A stretch of 14,104 nucleotides of DNA from Theristus sp. LFF4_11 (lineage: Eukaryota > Nematoda > Chromadorea > Monhysterida > Xyalidae). A program made the translations under genes and the position numbers. Below the pieces are notes generated by a model. The model was not told where the DNA came from, searched no databases, and was given only the letters and a program-made list of their open reading frames with translations. Location of the stretch: the NCBI GenBank assembly GCA_030248135.1, contig JASANC010000862.1, forward strand, positions 1 to 14,104, in the 5' to 3' direction. How positions within the stretch are numbered: position 1 is the first letter of the stretch; the number at the start of each line of letters is the position of its first letter. Below are positions 10,201-14,104 of the stretch, in pieces.

Positions 10201-10378
10201 ACAAAAAAACCTGAATGGTTTCGTCTCCATGGCCAAGTAAATGATTCAAGCATCGAGTGACGTGACATGAAAGATTATATTCACAAAAATTGCACAACGC
10301 TCGCTTTACTGTTTGCCCGTCGTCGCGAATTTCGAAATTGAATGTGAAATAGTTCGCCAGCAAAGTTTCCATCGCCAT
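4279..10378 (-). CDS. Large BED-type zinc-finger protein, 13 exons, about 1,216 aa
   Basis: Exons: 10378-10211, 10122-9952, 9816-9732, 9330-9046, 8905-8781, 8598-7603, 7529-7220, 6486-6355, 6284-6173, 6049-5880, 5792-5694, 5605-4748, 4418-4279 (TGA). All twelve joins keep phase. Residues 29-50 have C-x2-C-x13-H-x3-H, a BED-like finger followed by VPTC. Residues about 285-335 are almost pure Ser/Thr. Two similar basic motifs (KSSRSVKLNRKY and RSGRLVKSSVRL) lie in exon 6. Exon 7 holds CAAC-x21-CARC, possibly GATA-like. Exon 10 has a basic stretch (FLRRRIRDD) and exon 12 PKRQRV (nuclear-signal-like) and an Asn run. BED fingers bind DNA in transposases and chromatin proteins; a nuclear DNA-binding role is inference. 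No hAT catalytic core or C-terminal dimerisation region was seen. Uncertain points: exon 6 may end at 7609, exon 11 at 5718, exon 13 may start at 4415, and exon 3 (28 codons) rests on frame and splice sites alone. Intron 10 (87 bp) is stop-free and in frame, so retention is possible. It precedes gid8 in the same orientation with 663 bp between them. Confidence 0.78.
4446..4660. mobile_element. MITE-like element, family E, copy 2, in the last BED-gene intron
   Basis: Matches copy 1 through AACGAATGTA, a CTTGGCTGAAAT block, a CTTGTGG block and the right end TATTCTGCGAAAAAAATGACAG. The right end carries a short internal duplication (ATGACAGGA, then AGTGACAGG). The left end at 4446-4490 is degenerate but recognisable. 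The copy fills most of the 329-bp intron 12 (4747-4419). Confidence 0.6.
5264..5297 (-). repeat. Asn-codon microsatellite in exon 12
   Basis: A GTT/TTG trinucleotide run, read on the minus strand as AAC/AAT codons, gives NNNNNNSNNNN. It stays in frame and suggests a disordered linker. A shorter Asn run occurs near the gid8 N-terminus. Confidence 0.8.
6716..6945 (+). repeat. Polypurine tract (about 230 bp) in BED-gene intron 7
   Basis: The plus strand is overwhelmingly A and G (AAGG, GGAAGG and GAGAGA words) with a few T interruptions, including TTTTATTTAATTAATTAAAA near 6770-6787. The transcript strand is therefore a long polypyrimidine run. Such tracts can form triplex DNA and bind polypyrimidine-tract proteins. 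The rest of this 733-bp intron holds family F copy 3. Confidence 0.7.
6985..7157. repeat. Dispersed repeat family F, copy 3, in BED-gene intron 7
   Basis: Shares with the copy at 9407-9575 the blocks GATTCAAAA, GCCCAAGTG, TACCAATTTT, TTCC, ATGAAA, TTTACCT and CGCGCATT in the same order, then CGCAGAACC. Indels separate the copies, so the family is old. It abuts the donor side of intron 7 (7219-6487). Confidence 0.5.
8405..8550 (-). repeat. Coding tandem repeat giving the Ser/Thr-rich segment
   Basis: Plus-strand words GTTGATG, GTTGACG and GTGGATGT recur, in phases that translate on the minus strand to runs such as STSTSTPVSTST. It lies near the start of exon 6, about residues 285-335 of the BED protein. 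Such segments tend to be disordered and variable in length between individuals. Confidence 0.7.
9407..9575. repeat. Dispersed repeat family F, copy 2, in BED-gene intron 3
   Basis: Starts near ACTAGTTTCAATCTTCATG, and GCATTATGAAAGAAACTG near the other end is a rough inverted match. It occupies much of the 401-bp intron 3 (9731-9331). The other copies are at about 1862-2012 and 6985-7157. Confidence 0.5.
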
Positions 10379-10720
10379 TCTGGACTAGAAAGAGCAGGCG
10401 GCCCAAGGCAACGTTAGGCTTGCTTTGGAGTTTTGTGAATGTGCTTAAGCATAGTTGGGGTTGGCACAAGAAAAAAACGGTTTCTTTTCCGTTTTAAAAC
10501 TTTTTTTTCAGAAAATAAACATTTTTTCCTGAAAAAATAAACAACCGTTTTTTAACGTAAAAATTTTCAAACTTCGTGGTCAAAAATCACAATTCATCGT
10601 TTGATTGATAAAATATAAAATTATATTTTTGGAAAAACGGTGGAGTGAACTTTTTCGTCGAACTGAACTGGTGAAGCAACATTTTGCAGAATGCAGAATG
10701 CAGAATCCTTGGCTTCTTTC
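10379..10720. other. Upstream region of the BED gene
   Basis: No gene is seen. It is strongly AT-rich from 10480 to 10640, with TTTTTTCAG / CTGAAAAAA inverted words near 10503-10537 and a GCAGAAT tandem repeat (three to four units) at 10684-10707. It should include the BED-gene promoter, but no core element can be named. Confidence 0.4.
10385..10398 (-). promoter_or_regulatory. Acceptor-like site 6 nt upstream of the BED-gene ATG
   Basis: On the minus strand a pyrimidine-rich tract ends in CTTTCTAG, leaving only six bases (TCCAGA) before the ATG at 10378. This is either the end of a 5'-UTR intron or a spliced-leader trans-splice site, as in nematodes. It also supports this ATG, with MAMET as the N-terminus. 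No TATA box or other core promoter was convincing. Confidence 0.45.
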
Positions 10721-10829
10721 TTAGGGAAAAAAATTCCGGATTTTTTTTAAATTATAGATAAAAAACATTCTTCAAAAAATTTTTTTACAAGTTAGGTTCG
10801 TTCGAAGCTTCTCGTCGAGCTGAGTTCAG
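10721..10829 (+). repeat. AT-rich repeat module X, copy 1
   Basis: Runs from TTAGGGAAAAAAATTCCGG through A/T runs to ACAAGTTAGGTTCG, then CGAAGCTTCTCGTCGAGC and TGAGTTCA. The reverse complement of 12653-12765 carries the same series with small changes. In both places module X has the same orientation relative to the adjacent long arm, so X and the arm probably belong to one larger repeat family. Confidence 0.75.
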
Positions 10830-10934
10830 CAAGACCGTTTTCATAAACTTGAAACATAAACGAGAGTTGATGCTTGTGCTTGCTAAACGAAAGTTTTTGC
10901 TCAAATCGGCTTTGTGAACCAGTAGCGAAAGTGC

Positions 10935-10966
10935 GGGGGGGTGGGGCCTGGGGGTAGGGTTAGGGG
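10935..10966 (+). other. G-quadruplex-type motif at the left arm's outer edge
   Basis: Five G-runs of 7, 4, 5, 3 and 4 bases, separated by T, CCT, TA and TTA, satisfy the usual four-run quadruplex pattern. The mirrored C-rich version is at 14078-14104. It contains TAGGGTTAGGGG, which is not a telomere array. Confidence 0.7.
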
Positions 10967-11272
10967 CTTTGAAAAAAAATTTTTTTTTATTTTTTTTTTG
11001 TTTTTTTTTAAATTTGGATTTTTTTTTTCAAACTTAAAAAAAAATTTGAAAAATTTTTCTTCTACTTTGCTCTGAAAATTCGATGTAACGATGTAACGAT
11101 GTAACGTTTATCGTACCAAGGTAGTCACACGATGCCGAAGCATCGAAATAGGTAATACCCGTTAGTACAAAATACAATGAAACAATCAATAACATCACGC
11201 ATTAACCACCACACGAACAAAACACGATGAACTGACTGAGCTGACTGAGCTGAGGTTCTGAGAATTTGAATT

Positions 11273-11602
11273 TTGAACTTTTTTCAAAACAAGTTATCAA
11301 TCACGAAAACTGTCACACACGACGAAACATTAACAAATAAAATAACTAGCGAGAATCAAACTCATGACTGCCCGATCAAAACTGTTCAAAACAAAACAGA
11401 TAATCCACTTCATCGACGATACGAATACGAACTCAAACTGCCGCACAATCTCAGTGCACAAGACGAAACTCGACTGGCTTCTGAAGTTTCTGACGTATTA
11501 ACAAAAGAAATCCTGAAAGAACACAAAAGGATTAGCAACGGAACACCACAAACATTTTCCGACCACAAGCAGGGCAATGTTGGCAAGTTTAGAAAAAGTT
11601 GA
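11273..11602 (+). CDS. Conserved hypothetical open frame in the left arm
   Basis: A 109-codon open frame, hydrophilic and rich in Lys, Glu, Asn and Thr, with a likely helical stretch (LSAQDETRLASEVSDVLTKE). The frame has no ATG: it begins at TTG after an upstream TGA. It is therefore an internal exon, a relic or chance. The right arm holds the same frame (13431-13766, minus), differing in one cluster of four residues and at the very end, where one A in a homopolymer changes FRKS to FRKKLK. Similarity reflects recent duplication and does not itself prove coding. I recognise no family. Confidence 0.3.
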   Translation: MNFFQNKLSITKTVTHDETLTNKITSENQTHDCPIKTVQNKTDNPLHRRYEYELKLPHNLSAQDETRLASEVSDVLTKEILKEHKRISNGTPQTFSDHKQGNVGKFRKS

Positions 11603-12122
11603 AGTGAAAGGGGACATTGAACACAATGTAATTGTTTGTTTGTTTTTCTTTTTCTTTTTTTTAAAGCAAGAATGTTTAATGGACCTAAGATGAATTTATC
11701 AATTCGCAAAGTTTTTCTCAATGGGAAAGGAAGAGCAACGGAGAGCGGCATCCCCAGGTCCACGGAAATCAAGCCAGAAGGGAGGGGAAACGTGTCGCAA
11801 TAAATTTATGGATGAGTTGAGATTCGTTTGCAAGTTGAGATTCGTTTGCAAGTTTCGATTTATGGCATAATTTTTTGAAAGTTCAAACCAAATTTTCTTC
11901 CCAACTTCTTTGTGTGCTTAAGTACATGTCATTATTTGGTCATTTTGACCGACGTACTCCATGTTTTTCGATTTGGATGACTTCTAGAGTCAATTTTTAG
12001 CGTTGAAATGACTTAACTGAATTGAAATATCGTTTCAGAAATCGTTTTCTTGCAACTTAGAACATGTTTTTTCAGTCGGTAGGCCATGAGATGAACATGA
12101 TATCTTGTTGATTGGCGTACGT

Positions 12123-12652
12123 TATAGGTCTACAATGGAGTTGTGCGATATATTGTTAAACAATTGGAGCGGGGATGTTGGTTAATACCACATCACACGA
12201 CCGTTTTTCAGATACCCGATAACATGGCCACATGTTAAAACTTGCGTGCTGAGCTAAACTAACGTGTTAAACTTGCGTCTGTCAGTTGCCCGCAACGTGA
12301 TCGCGAAATCATGGTACGTGTTTTCGATACGATGATTTGAAGAGTGGGCTCTCGCCATGTGGCAGATAGCATAGCTGGTTGAACCTGAAAGTAAGTGTCT
12401 TGGGGGGGGGGCGACCGGGTCGACAGGGGTTGCCGACTTAGCTACATCAAACAGGAATTTTTGAACACAGTCAAATTTTGGTAATTTTCTAAAGAGGAAC
12501 AACTAAGAACGGTTCAATATTCAAGTACACGTCGAAAATTGTCCTGTTTTACTGTTGAAAATGCAACTTTCCCTCTATGAAATGGACATAATTTCAATAA
12601 AACACGATTTTCGCTCTTATAGTTTTTCGGATCGTTCTGAAAATAGTCTAGA
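12123..12652. other. Unique part of the inverted-repeat spacer
   Basis: About 530 bp between the left arm and module X copy 2. The open frame at 12254-12502 (minus) has no recognisable domain. TGTTAAAACTTGCGT and TGTTAAACTTGCGT recur at 12233-12279, and a run of ten G lies at 12402-12411. No gene is supported. Confidence 0.4.
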
Positions 12653-12765
12653 TGAACTCAGCTCGACGAGACGCTTCGAACAAACCTAACTTGTAAAAAA
12701 AAAATTTTTTTTTTAATTTTTTTTTAATTTAAAAAAAAATCCGGATTTTTTTTTCCCCTAACCCC
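12653..12765 (-). repeat. AT-rich repeat module X, copy 2 (inverted)
   Basis: Inverted copy of 10721-10829. It has TGAACTCAGCTCGACGAG, then CGCTTCGAACAAACCTAAC, a long A/T block, TCCGGA and CCCCTAACCCC. It leads directly into the G10/C13 foldback. Its A/T runs are longer than in copy 1. Confidence 0.75.
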
Positions 12766-12766
12766 A

Positions 12767-12793
12767 GGGGGGGGGGTCCACCCCCCCCCCCCC
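12767..12793. repeat. G10-TCCA-C13 foldback tract
   Basis: Ten G (12767-12776), then TCCA, then thirteen C (12781-12793). Each strand can fold into a G:C hairpin or form G-quadruplex/i-motif structures. Homopolymer lengths at such a site are prone to assembly error. Confidence 0.85.
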
Positions 12794-12806
12794 TCAGCCG
12801 AAAATC

Positions 12807-12824
12807 CTGCCCGTGCACGGGCAG
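12807..12824. repeat. Perfect 18-bp palindrome
   Basis: CTGCCCGTGCACGGGCAG equals its own reverse complement. It lies 13 bp after the G/C foldback and 18 bp before the minisatellite. It could be the terminal hairpin of a mobile element or a protein site; neither is established. Confidence 0.85.
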
Positions 12825-12842
12825 ATACCCGTGTAGATTCGA

Positions 12843-12936
12843 GGACATTTCGCACAAGGACATTTGGCACACGGACTTCGCACACGGACATTTCGCACAA
12901 CGGACATTTCGCACACGGACATTTCGCACAAGGACA
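12843..12936. repeat. 15-bp minisatellite, about six units
   Basis: Unit GGACATTTCGCACAC or close variants (GGACATTTGGCACAC, GGACTTCGCACAC, GGACATTTCGCACAAC). It ends exactly where the right arm begins (GGACAGTACGCC). There is no left-arm counterpart. Units are adjacent with no spacers. Confidence 0.85.
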
Positions 12937-12937
12937 G

Positions 12938-13240
12938 TACGCCAATCAACGAGATATCATGTTCATCACGTACACTTCGCAAAAAACTGTTCATAGTTGC
13001 TGAAAACGATTTCTGAAACGATATTTCAATCAATTGGAACATTTCAACGCTACAAATTGACTCAGAAGCATCCAAATCGAAAAACATGGAGTACGTCGTC
13101 AAAATGACCACCAAGATTTCAGCACACAAAGAAGTTGGGAAGGAAAATTTGGTTCGAACTTTCAAAAAATTATGCCATAAATCGAAACTTGCAAACGAAT
13201 TCAACTTGCAAACGAATCTCAACTCATCCATAAATTTATT
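12938..13240 (-). pseudogene. Possible coding relic in the inner right arm
   Basis: A minus-strand frame stays open across this part and reads like protein (FSFPTSLCAEILVVILTTYS, FFDLDASESICSVEMFQLIE, SFLRSVRDEHDISLIGVL). It then continues into the minisatellite, where the translation becomes repetitive. The equivalent left-arm segment (11860-12122) is disrupted by several indels. No ATG context, domain or splice structure was established, so this is a candidate only. Confidence 0.25.
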
Positions 13241-13430
13241 GCGACACGTTTCCCCTCCCTTCTGGCTTGATTTCCGTGGACCTGGGGATGCCGCTCGTTG
13301 CTCTTCCTTTCCCATTGAGAGAAAACTTTGCGGAATTGATAAATTCATCTTAGGTCCATTAAACATTCTTGCTTTAAAAAAAAGAAAAAAGAAAACAAAC
13401 AAACAATTACATTGTGTTCAATGTCCCCTT

Positions 13431-13766
13431 TCACTTCAACTTTTTTCTAAACTTGCCAACATTGCCCTGCTTGTGGTCGGAAAATGTTTGTGGTGTTCCG
13501 TTGCTAATCCTTTTGTGTTCTTTCAGGATTTCTTTTGTTAATACGTCAGAAACTTCAGAAGCCAGTCGAGTTTCGTCTTGTGCACTGAGATTGTGCGGCA
13601 GTTTGAGTTCGTATTCGTATCGTCGATGAACTGGAGTATCTTTTTTTTTTTGAACAGTTTTGATCGGGCAGTCATGAGTTTGATTCTCGCTAGTTATTTT
13701 ATTTGTTAATGTTTCGTCGTGTGTGACAGTTTTCGTGATTGATAACTTGTTTTGAAAAAAGTTCAA
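13431..13766 (-). CDS. Conserved hypothetical open frame in the right arm
   Basis: Inverted twin of the frame at 11273-11602, 111 codons. Nearly all nucleotides are identical; differences cluster where the left copy has AAAACAAAACAG and this one has a pure A run. There is no ATG start. Coding status is as uncertain as for the twin; the intact frame in both arms is only weak support. Confidence 0.3.
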   Translation of the reverse strand: MNFFQNKLSITKTVTHDETLTNKITSENQTHDCPIKTVQKKKDTPVHRRYEYELKLPHNLSAQDETRLASEVSDVLTKEILKEHKRISNGTPQTFSDHKQGNVGKFRKKLK

Positions 13767-14104
13767 AATTCAAATTCTCAGAACCTCAGCTCAGTCAGCT
13801 CAGTCAGTTCATCGTGTTTTGTTCGTGTGGTGGTTAATGCGTGATGTTATTGATTGTTTCATTGTATTTTGTACTAACGGATATTACCTATTTCCGCAGA
13901 TGCTTCGGCATCGTGTGACTACCTTGGTACGATAAACGTTACATCGTTACATCGTTACCTCGAATTTTCAGAGCAAAGTAGAAGAAAAATTTTTCAAATT
14001 TTTTTTTTAAGTTTGAAAAAAAAAATCCAAATTTAAAAAAAAAAAGCAAAAACAAAATAAAAAAATAATTTTTTTTCAAAGCCCCTCACCCTACCCCCAG
14101 GCCC

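Larger units (their letters stand above)
10934..12122 (+). repeat. Left arm of a giant inverted repeat
   Basis: About 1,190 bp, matched in inverse orientation by 12937-14104. The arm opens with a G-rich stretch (10935-10966) and oligo-A/T, then three ATGTAACG units near 11083-11106, a GACTGAGCT tandem, a 109-codon open frame (11273-11602) and a duplicated GAGATTCGTTTGCAAGTT unit at 11818-11855. Identity to the right arm is very high up to about 11870 and drops beyond, with many indels. The arms could pair over more than 1 kb in a read-through transcript. It is a foldback-type or inverted-duplicate repeat of unknown class. Confidence 0.92.
12937..14104 (-). repeat. Right arm of the giant inverted repeat (runs off the window)
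   Basis: Inverted copy of 10934-12122, starting near GTACGCCAATCAACGAGATA and still matching at the last base, where C-rich sequence mirrors the G-rich start of the left arm. In the inner part (12937-13190) this copy keeps an open minus-strand frame that the left arm has lost through indels. The outer end cannot be located here. Confidence 0.92.

Noticed and set aside
10100..10378. hAT transposase, because of the BED finger
   Set aside because: The remaining exons show no catalytic core or C-terminal dimerisation region, and no terminal inverted repeats frame the gene.
10950..10966. Telomeric TTAGGG repeat
   Set aside because: Only one TTAGGG-like unit occurs in a general G-rich stretch.
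12843..12936. CRISPR-like array
   Set aside because: Units are contiguous 15-mers without spacers, in a eukaryotic context.
12724..12945. Cys-rich minus-strand proteins with repeated CPCAKCP or CEMSVCE words
   Set aside because: These are translations of the 15-bp minisatellite and the homopolymer tracts.
13086..13629. Plus-strand frames of 151 and 71 codons in the right arm
   Set aside because: They are antisense to the frame shared by both arms and have no recognisable domain.

Overview
The window is animal nuclear DNA, not prokaryotic. It has GC-richer exons split by AT-rich introns, dispersed terminal-inverted-repeat (TIR) elements, and long homopolymer tracts. Both genes lie on the minus strand. 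The short introns (many 70-140 bp), loose splice donors (GTTGGY, GTCCGT, GTGCGC as well as GTATGT) and good acceptors very close to both start codons suggest a nematode-like invertebrate. A tylenchid or cyst nematode is my guess, at low confidence.

Layout in transcription order (right to left). (1) 10934-14104 and beyond: a repeat block dominated by a very large inverted repeat (arms 10934-12122 and 12937 to past the window end), with an AT-rich satellite module, a G10/C13 foldback, an 18-bp palindrome and a 15-bp minisatellite. (2) 10378-4279: a 13-exon gene encoding about 1,216 aa. It has an N-terminal BED-type zinc finger, a long Ser/Thr-rich middle, a C-x2-C...C-x2-C finger and basic nuclear-type segments. 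I recognise domains but not an orthologue. (3) 4278-3616: a spacer carrying a perfect 11-bp hairpin in the likely 3' UTR. (4) 3615-1072: a 5-exon gene for the GID8/TWA1 subunit of the CTLH (GID) ubiquitin ligase, rebuilt in frame and nearly co-linear with the human protein. (5) 1071-1: non-coding, with one TIR element right behind the gid8 stop codon.

At least four small non-autonomous TIR-type families occupy the introns and flanks. Two families (E and F) have copies in introns of both genes, and one element is nested inside another in gid8 intron 4. The strongest structural signal is the large inverted repeat, whose arms are almost identical for about 800 bp and then diverge sharply. Exon joins were made by hand from reading frame, splice signals and, for gid8, family co-linearity.
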